Positions 1-5,457 of a stretch of 13,651 bases of DNA are shown one piece after another (within the stretch, counting starts at the first letter, position 1; the number at the start of each line of letters is the position of its first letter). The position numbers and the translations under genes are program-made. The stretch comes from RGIG8767 sp964487395 (lineage in GTDB: Bacteria; Bacillota; Clostridia; Lachnospirales; Lachnospiraceae): contig CAZAQH010000055.1 of assembly GCA_964487395.1 (NCBI GenBank), positions 1 to 13,651 of the forward strand. Reading direction: 5' to 3'. The notes under the pieces were generated by a model. It was not told the DNA's origin, ran no database searches, and saw only the letters and a list, made by a program, of their open reading frames with translations.

Positions 1-697
1 GTGTACTTTCTTTGCCAATAATAAACTGAACATCATCAACCATTAATACATCAACAGTTCTGTATTTTTCTCTCAGTTTATTCATTGCTGCTGCATTACC
101 GCTTCTGATAGATTCAATTACATCGTTCGTAAATGCTTCGGAAGTTACATATAACACTTTCATTTTAGGATTCTGTTCTAAAATAAAATGACCGATTGAA
201 TGCATAAGGTGGGTTTTTCCAAGACCGGCACCTCCATATAAATAAAGAGGATTGTAAGCTTCACCCGGTGATTCTGCTACTGCTAATGCTGCAGAATGAG
301 CAAATTTATTATTACTTCCTACTACAAAAGTATCAAATTTATATTTTGGATTTAAATTTGCATTTTCATAATTAATGTTATAAACAGGATTATTAGATTT
401 AGATTGATTTACTTCAGAATCAGATAATTTATCTGCATCTTTTTCTAATATAAATTGAATTTCATATGTATGATTCATCATTTCTGATATTGTTACCTGA
501 AAATAACTTTTATACTTATTAGAAATATAATTGAGAGCATGAGCCTGGTCAGAAGGAATTAATATTTTAACTATGTCATCCTTTAATTCATAGAATTTCA
601 AAGGCATAATCCAAGTTTCAAAAGAAATCTCGGATAAATCATATTCTTTTCTTAAAGTTTCTTTTATTTCTTCCCAAAGTTCACTAATTGATTTCAT
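1..697 (-). CDS. dnaA: Chromosomal replication initiator protein DnaA, 5' part (C-terminus outside window)
   Basis: DnaA is the AAA+ ATPase that binds DnaA boxes and opens the origin. I translated the reverse complement from the ATG at 697-695; 232 codons are visible before the window edge. Residues 1-80 look like domain I (SISELWEEIKETL start, FETWIMPLKF), followed by a low-complexity linker at about 85-110 and then the AAA+ domain, beginning near KYKFDTFVVGSNNKFAH (119-134). Walker A is GGAGLGKTH at 155-163 and Walker B is VDVLMVDD at 215-222, followed by QFIIGKES. The missing part should hold the rest of AAA+ and the helix-turn-helix domain that binds boxes. AGAGG lies six bases before the ATG, supporting this start. 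The gene is divergent from rpmH across an intergenic region full of DnaA boxes, so autoregulation is likely (inference). Confidence 0.98.
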   Translation of the reverse strand, partial: MKSISELWEEIKETLRKEYDLSEISFETWIMPLKFYELKDDIVKILIPSDQAHALNYISNKYKSYFQVTISEMMNHTYEIQFILEKDADKLSDSEVNQSKSNNPVYNINYENANLNPKYKFDTFVVGSNNKFAHSAALAVAESPGEAYNPLYLYGGAGLGKTHLMHSIGHFILEQNPKMKVLYVTSEAFTNDVIESIRSGNAAAMNKLREKYRTVDVLMVDDVQFIIGKEST

Positions 698-747
698 CTT
701 AAACCTCTATTTATTAATCTATACGATATCGAAAACTAATCTATTTT

Positions 748-776
748 ATATTACTCTATCTGCACTAAAATTTCAA
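748..776 (-). promoter_or_regulatory. Sigma-A-type promoter of dnaA
   Basis: On the minus strand, TTGAAA (776-771) is separated by exactly 17 bases from TAATAT (753-748). This would start transcription near 741 and give a leader of about 44 bases before the dnaA ATG. It lies about 75 bp downstream of the nearest DnaA box (850-858), consistent with DnaA control of its own gene. Confidence 0.7.
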
Positions 777-795
777 ATGATTATTGCGTTTAGTC

Positions 796-823
796 ATTAT
801 GTAAAACAATCAATTTACATAAT
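796..823. repeat. Inverted repeat ATTATGTAAA-8 nt-TTTACATAAT upstream of dnaA promoter
   Basis: Perfect 10-bp arms at 796-805 and 814-823 with an 8-base spacer, about 20 bp upstream of the dnaA -35 element. The arm word ATTATGTAA recurs at 958-966 and 1075-1083, so this looks more like a paired protein-binding site than a chance AT palindrome. The binding protein is unknown. Confidence 0.6.
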
Positions 824-839
824 TCATTTATGTGAATTA
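820..839. repeat. Inverted repeat TAATTCA-6 nt-TGAATTA
   Basis: Perfect 7-bp arms at 820-826 and 833-839, partly overlapping the preceding inverted repeat. In DNA this AT-rich a 7-bp palindrome may be chance. Confidence 0.35.
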
Positions 840-849
840 ATTAATAGGA

Positions 850-858
850 TGTGGATAA
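850..858 (-). promoter_or_regulatory. DnaA box (TTATCCACA)
   Basis: Exact match to the canonical high-affinity box on the minus strand (TGTGGATAA on plus). It is the box nearest the dnaA promoter. Confidence 0.85.
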
Positions 859-924
859 TTATAAAAAAAGTTATAAACAATTTTTTTTATTGTATTTATA
901 AGGATTTTTTTAAAAAATAAAAAG

Positions 925-933
925 TTATACACA
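925..933 (+). promoter_or_regulatory. DnaA box (TTATACACA)
   Basis: Exact match to TTATNCACA. It starts 11 bp before the next box in the same orientation, about one helical turn, placing both on the same DNA face. Confidence 0.85.
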
Positions 934-935
934 AC

Positions 936-944
936 TTATACACA
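936..944 (+). promoter_or_regulatory. DnaA box (TTATACACA)
   Basis: Exact match to TTATNCACA, in tandem with the box at 925-933. An inverted one-mismatch box (TGTGGATAT) follows at 948-956. Confidence 0.85.
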
Positions 945-947
945 AAA

Positions 948-956
948 TGTGGATAT
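948..956 (-). promoter_or_regulatory. Weak DnaA box (ATATCCACA)
   Basis: One mismatch from TTATCCACA, on the minus strand, three bases after the tandem pair. Similar weaker candidates are TTATAAACA at 871-879 (plus) and ACATCCACA at 1011-1019 (minus, two mismatches). Confidence 0.6.
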
Positions 957-975
957 AATTATGTAAATTATTTAT

Positions 976-984
976 TTATACACA
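976..984 (+). promoter_or_regulatory. DnaA box (TTATACACA)
   Basis: Exact match to TTATNCACA, 40 bp after the box at 936 in the same orientation. Confidence 0.85.
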
Positions 985-1103
985 TTTTAATTCACAATCA
1001 ACATATTGTATGTGGATGTTATATCTACTAACAAAATGTAGAAAAGCCTTTATTTTATAAGTATTTGCATAAAAATTATGTAACACAAAAAAAGTATATT
1101 TAC

Positions 1104-1132
1104 TTGACGTATTTGTTTTCATCTAATATAAT
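1104..1132 (+). promoter_or_regulatory. Sigma-A-type promoter of rpmH
   Basis: TTGACG (1104-1109), a 17-base spacer and a perfect TATAAT (1127-1132). Transcription would begin near 1139 and leave a leader of about 120 bases before rpmH. It probably drives rpmH and, by read-through, rnpA and later genes. Confidence 0.85.
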
Positions 1133-1164
1133 TGTAACGATTATTTCTATGACGCATTATTGAT

Positions 1165-1227
1165 ATCATATATTTATTTTTATATGATTAATATGGTTAA
1201 TAAGAGATTGAAAAAGTTACCTTATTA
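1165..1227 (+). other. rpmH 5' leader with two AT-rich inverted repeats
   Basis: Two perfect inverted repeats lie in the predicted transcript leader: ATCATATA/TATATGAT (1165-1172 and 1181-1188, 8-base loop) and TAATAAG/CTTATTA (1198-1204 and 1221-1227, 16-base loop). They end about 20 bases before the AAGGAGG at 1246-1252. They could be RNA hairpins that affect stability or translation, but all pairs except one per stem are A-U, so folding is weak. Confidence 0.3.
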
Positions 1228-1259
1228 TATATGGGTATTAGAAAAAAGGAGGTATTGTA

Positions 1260-1403
1260 ATGAATAAAGGTAAAATGACATTTCAGCCTAAAAACAGACA
1301 GAGATCTAAAGTTCATGGATTTCGTCAGAGAATGAGTACACCAGGCGGAAGAAAAGTTATAGCATCCAGAAGAGCAAAAGGAAGAAAAACATTGTCAGCA
1401 TAG
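1260..1403 (+). CDS. rpmH: 50S ribosomal protein L34
   Basis: L34 is a small basic protein of the large ribosomal subunit, bound to 23S rRNA. I translated 47 residues from the ATG at 1260: MNKGKMTFQPKNRQRSKVHG, then FRQRMSTPGGRKVIASRRAK and GRKTLSA. This is the full L34 signature (TFQPKxRQRSKVHGFRxRM and the ASRRAKGRKxLSA tail) with the usual Arg/Lys richness. It is three to four residues longer than typical 44-residue L34 because of the NKG extension; Met6 is a possible alternative start, but AAGGAGG at 1246-1252 sits 7 bases before 1260 and decides for the longer form. It has its own promoter at 1104-1132, and a hairpin directly overlaps its stop codon. Confidence 0.98.
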   Translation: MNKGKMTFQPKNRQRSKVHGFRQRMSTPGGRKVIASRRAKGRKTLSA

Positions 1404-1427
1404 GCCGCAGTTTTGTGGCCTTTTTTT
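1403..1427 (+). terminator. Intrinsic terminator/attenuator between rpmH and rnpA
   Basis: GGCCGCA (1403-1409), loop GTTT, TGTGGCC (1414-1420) forms a 7-bp stem with one G-U pair, followed by seven T (1421-1427). The stem begins with the last base of the rpmH stop codon. No convincing promoter lies between it and rnpA, so it probably works as a partial terminator that keeps L34 mRNA in excess over rnpA (inference). Confidence 0.85.
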
Positions 1428-1454
1428 CTCTGAATATATAATTGGAGTATTAAT

Positions 1455-1805
1455 ATGGAATTTTCAGAGTCCTTAAAGAAAAACAGTGATTTTAAAACGG
1501 TTTACAAAAAAGGCAGATCATATGCAAATAAATATCTTGTAATGTATGTTTTAGAAAATAATCAGAGTGGTAACCGTTTAGGAATTTCTGTAAGTAAAAA
1601 AGTTGGTAACAGTGTTGTAAGACATCATTTAACAAGACTGTTAAGAGAAAGTTACAGACTACACGAAAAGGTATTCAATAGTGGTTTGGATATTGTAGTT
1701 GTTGCAAGAAACAGTGCCAAAGATTGCAGTTACTTTGAAATCGAAAGCGCATTATTACATCTTGGAAAGCTTCATAACATTATAATAAGGAATGAAGTGA
1801 ATTAG
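1455..1805 (+). CDS. rnpA: Ribonuclease P protein component
   Basis: RnpA is the protein subunit of RNase P; it helps the catalytic RNA bind precursor tRNA and remove the 5' leader. The 116 residues are of normal length. The family pattern is clear: an N-terminal LKKNSDFKTVYKKGRSYANKY, then RLGISVSKKVGNSVVRHHLTR with LLRESYR, then the DIVVVARNSA strand. The so-called RNR region (usually RNRxKR) reads RHHLTR here, with the second Arg replaced by His. GGAG at 1444-1447 is 7 bases before the ATG. It follows the rpmH terminator and sits 8 bases before yidD, so it is cotranscribed with the membrane-insertion genes. Confidence 0.97.
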   Translation: MEFSESLKKNSDFKTVYKKGRSYANKYLVMYVLENNQSGNRLGISVSKKVGNSVVRHHLTRLLRESYRLHEKVFNSGLDIVVVARNSAKDCSYFEIESALLHLGKLHNIIIRNEVN

Positions 1806-1813
1806 AATTTAAT

Positions 1814-2023
1814 ATGAAGAATATAATTATTGCTTTAATAAAGTTCTATCAAAAAAAAATATCTCCACTCAAACATACGAAGTGTCCTTATTTTCCTACT
1901 TGTTCACAATATGGATTAGAAGCTGTGGAAAAGTATGGTGCAATTAAAGGAAGCTTTCTTGCTATATGGAGAATATTGCGATGTAATCCTTTTTCAAAGG
2001 GCGGGTATGATCCTGTTCCTTAA
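1814..2023 (+). CDS. yidD: Membrane protein insertion efficiency factor YidD
   Basis: YidD is a small amphipathic membrane-associated protein that helps YidC-dependent insertion. The 69 residues match the whole family: IIIALIKFYQKKISPLK, then the conserved CPYFPTCSQYGLEAVEKYG with its two cysteines, then GSFLAIWRILRCNPFSKGGYDPVP. The N-terminal stretch is an amphipathic helix rather than a full membrane span. It starts 8 bases after the rnpA stop and has no good Shine-Dalgarno sequence directly upstream, suggesting translational coupling to rnpA. The yidC ribosome binding site begins 9 bases after its stop codon. Confidence 0.97.
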   Translation: MKNIIIALIKFYQKKISPLKHTKCPYFPTCSQYGLEAVEKYGAIKGSFLAIWRILRCNPFSKGGYDPVP

Positions 2024-2031
2024 ACGTTTAT

Positions 2032-2037
2032 AGGAGG
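2032..2037 (+). promoter_or_regulatory. Shine-Dalgarno sequence fixing the TTG start of yidC
   Basis: AGGAGG lies 8 bases before TTG at 2046-2048. The next in-frame ATG (Met25) would cut away the first hydrophobic segment, so TTG is the likely start. Confidence 0.8.
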
Positions 2038-2045
2038 AAATAAAT

Positions 2046-3344
2046 TTGTCAGGTATACTTTTAACACAGAATTCTACATTTATAATTGGACCAATTTCCA
2101 AAATACTTGGTTATATTATGGAAGGAATATTTTTTGTTCTTGATAAAATAGGTATTCCTAATATTGGTTTATCAATTATATTATTTACAGTTGTAATGTA
2201 CATGCTGTTGATGCCTTTAACAATTAAGCAGCAGAAATTTTCAAAATTATCTGCAAAGATGAATCCGGAGTTACAGGCTATTCAGGCAAAATACAAAAAT
2301 AAAAAAGATAACGATTCTATGATGGCAATGAATCAGGAAACACAGGCAGTATATGCAAAGTATGGTGTATCTCCTACAGGTAGTTGTGTTCAGTTATTAA
2401 TTCAGATGCCTGTTTTATTTGCTTTATATAGAGTTATCTATGCTATGCCGGCATATGTTGGTAAAATCAAAGAAGCCTTTTTCCCATTAGTTGATAAATT
2501 AATGTCACAGGCAGGAAGTTCTGAATTTGTTCAGTCTTTACAAAATTCAGCAATGTTTTCCAAACAGTTTACAAATGAATTATTTACCAGTGGTAATACA
2601 GAATATGTTCAGAATACATTTATTGATTGTTTGAACAGAGCATCTACTGCAGAATGGACTTCTATCGCAGATAAATTTCCAAATTTGGCAACAGATGTAA
2701 CAAATACATTAGAACAATTAAACCGTTATAATAATTTCCTTGGTTTAAATATGGCTAATTCACCATCTTTTACAGTAAAAAATGCTTTTGCATCAGGTAA
2801 CTGGTTATTAATAGTTGGTGCTTTACTTATTCCGGTTCTTGCTGCACTTACACAGTGGATTAATACAAAATTAATGCCACAGGCTGCATCAAATGCAGGT
2901 GGAGCAGGTGATACAATGGCTCAGTCCATGAAAACCATGAATGTTATGATGCCTTTAATGTCAGCATTCTTCTGCTACACACTTCCAGCAGGTATGGGAC
3001 TTTACTGGATTGCCGGTGCAGTTGTAAGAAGTATTCAGCAGGTAGCAATTAACAAACATATTGATAAAATTGATATGGAAGAGTTAATTAAGAAAAATGT
3101 TGAAAAGAACAAAAAGAAATTAGAAAAAAGAGGTGTAAATGCTAGTAAACTTAGTAATTATGCTTCTATGAATACAAAGAGTGTTGGTACAAATCCTTCA
3201 TCTAATAAAAATCAGATGAGTCAGGCAGAAAAAGATGAATTAATTAAAAAATCAACCGATTATTACAAATCAAATGCAAAACCGGGAAGTATAGCTGCAA
3301 AAGCCAATATGGTTAAACAGTATAACGAAAAAAATAACAAATAG
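2046..3344 (+). CDS. yidC: Membrane protein insertase YidC/Oxa1 family
   Basis: YidC inserts and folds proteins in the cytoplasmic membrane, alone or with SecYEG. It starts at TTG and encodes 432 residues, much longer than the roughly 260 of Bacillus SpoIIIJ. Segments: a hydrophobic N-terminal stretch (about 11-33), TM1 41-58 (GLSIILFTVVMYMLLMPLTI), a cytoplasmic basic hairpin (61-110) ending in the conserved KYGVSPTGSC, TM2 about 114-133 (LLIQMPVLFALYRVIY), a long external loop (about 134-250), TM3 253-271, TM4-TM5 301-328, and a Lys/Asn/Ser-rich cytoplasmic tail (335-432). No lipobox cysteine is present at the N-terminus. Aligned by eye to SpoIIIJ, the TM1 groove arginine is Tyr52. It sits 13 bases before jag, the usual partner gene. 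Confidence 0.97.
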   Translation: MSGILLTQNSTFIIGPISKILGYIMEGIFFVLDKIGIPNIGLSIILFTVVMYMLLMPLTIKQQKFSKLSAKMNPELQAIQAKYKNKKDNDSMMAMNQETQAVYAKYGVSPTGSCVQLLIQMPVLFALYRVIYAMPAYVGKIKEAFFPLVDKLMSQAGSSEFVQSLQNSAMFSKQFTNELFTSGNTEYVQNTFIDCLNRASTAEWTSIADKFPNLATDVTNTLEQLNRYNNFLGLNMANSPSFTVKNAFASGNWLLIVGALLIPVLAALTQWINTKLMPQAASNAGGAGDTMAQSMKTMNVMMPLMSAFFCYTLPAGMGLYWIAGAVVRSIQQVAINKHIDKIDMEELIKKNVEKNKKKLEKRGVNASKLSNYASMNTKSVGTNPSSNKNQMSQAEKDELIKKSTDYYKSNAKPGSIAAKANMVKQYNEKNNK

Positions 3345-3357
3345 TGGGGGTAACAAA

Positions 3358-3981
3358 ATGGATTATAAGAGATTTAGTGCTAAAACAGTTGATGATGCAA
3401 TAACAGAAGCATGCAAAGCTTTATCAGTTACCAGTGATAAATTAGATTATGTTATTGTTGAAGAAGGTTCTTCAGGATTTTTAGGAATTGGTTCAAAGGA
3501 TGCAGTTATTAATGCAAAGGTTAAATCCTCAACAACTGACAAAGCAAAGATATTTTTAGATGATATATTTACTGCAATGAAAATGACAGTTGTAGTTAAA
3601 GTAGAATATAATGATTCTTTAAAGGAAATGAACATCGATTTATGTGGGGATGATATGGGAGTATTAATTGGAAAAAGAGGTCAGACTCTTGATTCTTTAC
3701 AGTACTTAGTATCTCTTGTAGTTAATAAAGATGTTGAAGATTATATTCGTGTTAAGGTAGATACAGAAAATTATCGTAAAAGAAGACAAGATACATTAGA
3801 AAATCTTGCAAAGAATATTTCTTTCAAAGTAAAGAGAACAAAAAGAGCGGTTTCATTAGAACCGATGAATCCTTATGAAAGAAGAATTATTCATTCAGCA
3901 TTACAAAATGATAAATTTGTTACTACCCACAGCGAAGGGGAAGAACCATTTAGACATGTTGTTGTAACCATGAGAAAATAA
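3358..3981 (+). CDS. jag: RNA-binding protein Jag/KhpB (Jag_N, KH, R3H domains)
   Basis: Jag (also KhpB or EloR) is a cytoplasmic RNA-binding protein that acts with KhpA in cell elongation and post-transcriptional control in related Firmicutes. The 207 residues show three domains. Jag_N spans about 1-52 (MDYKRFSAKTVDDAITEACK, then GSSGFLGIGSKDAVI). A KH domain spans about 75-150, with its GxxG loop GKRG at 105-108 and QTLDSLQYLVSLVVNK. The C-terminal R3H domain carries the R-x3-H signature at Arg175/His179 (ERRIIHSAL). The start follows GTGGGGGTAACAAA, a G-rich ribosome binding site. Its 13-base spacing from yidC indicates one transcript. A G+C-rich hairpin follows its stop codon. Confidence 0.95.
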   Translation: MDYKRFSAKTVDDAITEACKALSVTSDKLDYVIVEEGSSGFLGIGSKDAVINAKVKSSTTDKAKIFLDDIFTAMKMTVVVKVEYNDSLKEMNIDLCGDDMGVLIGKRGQTLDSLQYLVSLVVNKDVEDYIRVKVDTENYRKRRQDTLENLAKNISFKVKRTKRAVSLEPMNPYERRIIHSALQNDKFVTTHSEGEEPFRHVVVTMRK

Positions 3982-3989
3982 CAATTTGG

Positions 3990-4015
3990 TGAGGGGGTTA
4001 ACGCCCCCTCATTAT
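3990..4015 (+). terminator. Hairpin between jag and mnmE, possible weak terminator
   Basis: GAGGGGG (3991-3997) and CCCCCTC (4004-4010) form a perfect 7-bp stem around TTAACG, extended by T3990-A4011. It is followed only by ATTATTT, a poor U tract. It may terminate partially or protect the 3' end of the upstream mRNA. No clear promoter is seen before mnmE, so read-through is expected. Confidence 0.55.
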
Positions 4016-4034
4016 TTCATATAAAAGGAAAATT

Positions 4035-5432
4035 ATGAAAACAGAAACAATCGCTGCTATTGCAACTTCACTAAGTGAATCAGGAATATCCATTATCAGA
4101 CTAAGTGGAACAGAAGCAATTTCCATTGCTGATAAAATTTTTTATTCAGAATCCGGAAAAAAAGTAACCGGGTTTAAAAGTCATACCCTTCATTATGGAT
4201 TTATTAAAGAACAGGAAGAAATTGTAGATGAAGTAATTTTGTCTGTCATGAAAACACCAAAAAGTTATACCACAGAAGATACTATTGAAATCAACTGTCA
4301 CGGTGGTGTTTTGATGACAAAGAAAATTTTAGAGATTGTTTTAAAAAATGGTGCCAGAATTGCAATGCCTGGAGAATTTACAAAAAGAGCTTTTTTAAAT
4401 GGAAGAATTGATTTATCAGAAGCAGAAGCAATTATGGATGTTATACAGGCAGATAATGAATTTGCTTTAAAACAAGGAATCAAGCAATTAAAAGGTTCAG
4501 TATCATTAAAGATAAAAGAATTAAGAGAAGGTATTTTATTTGAAATAGCTTTTATTGAATCGGCACTTGATGATCCGGAGCATATCAGTCTTGAAGGATA
4601 TCCGGAAAAATTAGAAAGCAAGTTAAATGTTATATTAATGGAATTAAAGAAATTAGAAAAATCAGCAGATAACGGAAAAATTTTAAAAGAAGGTATTAAC
4701 ACGGTTATTGTCGGAAAACCAAATGCAGGAAAATCTTCTTTATTAAATATTTTAGTTGGAGAAGAAAAAGCAATTGTAACAGATATTGCAGGAACGACCA
4801 GAGATGCATTAGAAGAAAATATTAAAATAGGAAATATTAATCTGCATATTATAGACACTGCCGGTATTCGTTATACAAAAGATGAAGTGGAAAAAATAGG
4901 TGTAGGAAAAGCAAAACAATTTGCTAAAGATGCCGATTTAATTTTGTATATCGTAGACTCTTCTGTCAGTCTTGATGAAAATGATGAAGAGATTATGAAA
5001 TTAACAGTAGGAAAAAAAGTAATTGTGTTGTTTAATAAAAGTGACCTTGAATCTGTTTTGGAAATTGAACGGGTGAAAGAGAAAATGATTTCATCGGGAA
5101 ATATGGAAGATAATATCAGATTCATAAAAATTTCCGCAAAGAATAATATTGGCATGGATATTTTAGAAGAAACAGTAAAAGATATGTTTTTTCATGGTGA
5201 AATAGAATTAAAAGATGAAGTCATGATTACTAATATGAGACAAAAGGAAGCTATAATGGAAGCAATTGAAAGTTTATCTTTTGTTTTAAAAAGTATTCGG
5301 GATGAAATGCCTGAAGATTTTCTTACAATTGATTTAATGAATGCTTATGAATCATTAGGAAAAATCATTGGTGAGGAAATCGGAGAAGATTTGGTTAATG
5401 AGATTTTTTCAAAATTTTGTACAGGAAAATAA
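4035..5432 (+). CDS. mnmE: tRNA modification GTPase MnmE
   Basis: MnmE works with MnmG to build the (carboxymethyl)aminomethyl group on C5 of uridine 34 in certain tRNAs, using 5,10-methylene-tetrahydrofolate and GTP hydrolysis. The 465 residues match the usual length. The N-terminal folate-binding domain starts TETIAAIATSLSESGISIIR and includes INCHGG and MPGEFTKRAFLNGRIDLSEAEA. The embedded G domain has G1 GKPNAGKSS (227-235), G2 TTRD (254-257), G3 DTAG (274-277) and G4 NKSD (334-337). The protein ends in the required FCTGK (461-465) with Cys462. AAAGGA precedes the ATG by five bases. It lies 25 bases before its partner mnmG. Confidence 0.98.
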   Translation: MKTETIAAIATSLSESGISIIRLSGTEAISIADKIFYSESGKKVTGFKSHTLHYGFIKEQEEIVDEVILSVMKTPKSYTTEDTIEINCHGGVLMTKKILEIVLKNGARIAMPGEFTKRAFLNGRIDLSEAEAIMDVIQADNEFALKQGIKQLKGSVSLKIKELREGILFEIAFIESALDDPEHISLEGYPEKLESKLNVILMELKKLEKSADNGKILKEGINTVIVGKPNAGKSSLLNILVGEEKAIVTDIAGTTRDALEENIKIGNINLHIIDTAGIRYTKDEVEKIGVGKAKQFAKDADLILYIVDSSVSLDENDEEIMKLTVGKKVIVLFNKSDLESVLEIERVKEKMISSGNMEDNIRFIKISAKNNIGMDILEETVKDMFFHGEIELKDEVMITNMRQKEAIMEAIESLSFVLKSIRDEMPEDFLTIDLMNAYESLGKIIGEEIGEDLVNEIFSKFCTGK

Positions 5433-5457
5433 CTCTTAGATTTAGGAAGGCAAAGTT

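Larger units (their letters stand above)
698..1259. other. Origin-associated dnaA-rpmH intergenic region (oriC/incC-type)
   Basis: A 562-bp stretch without a gene, extremely AT-rich, between divergent dnaA and rpmH. It contains four exact TTATNCACA DnaA boxes, three weaker ones, repeated ATTATGTAA words, short AT inverted repeats and two divergent sigma-A promoters. In Bacillus subtilis the matching rpmH-dnaA region is the incC half of a two-part origin, and unwinding happens on the other side of dnaA; by analogy the unwinding element here may lie outside the window beyond dnaA. That this is origin DNA is well supported by box density and gene order. Whether it is sufficient as an origin is not shown. 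Confidence 0.85.

Noticed and set aside
1437..1442. TATAAT before rnpA as a possible promoter
   Set aside because: Transcription would start at about the ribosome binding site (1444-1447), and no -35 is present, so it would not give a useful leader.
4298..4858. 186-codon open frame on the minus strand inside mnmE
   Set aside because: It is fully antisense to conserved MnmE, including its G domain. Its translation is a Ser/Ile/Phe-rich mirror of AT-rich coding DNA with no recognisable motif and no ribosome binding site.
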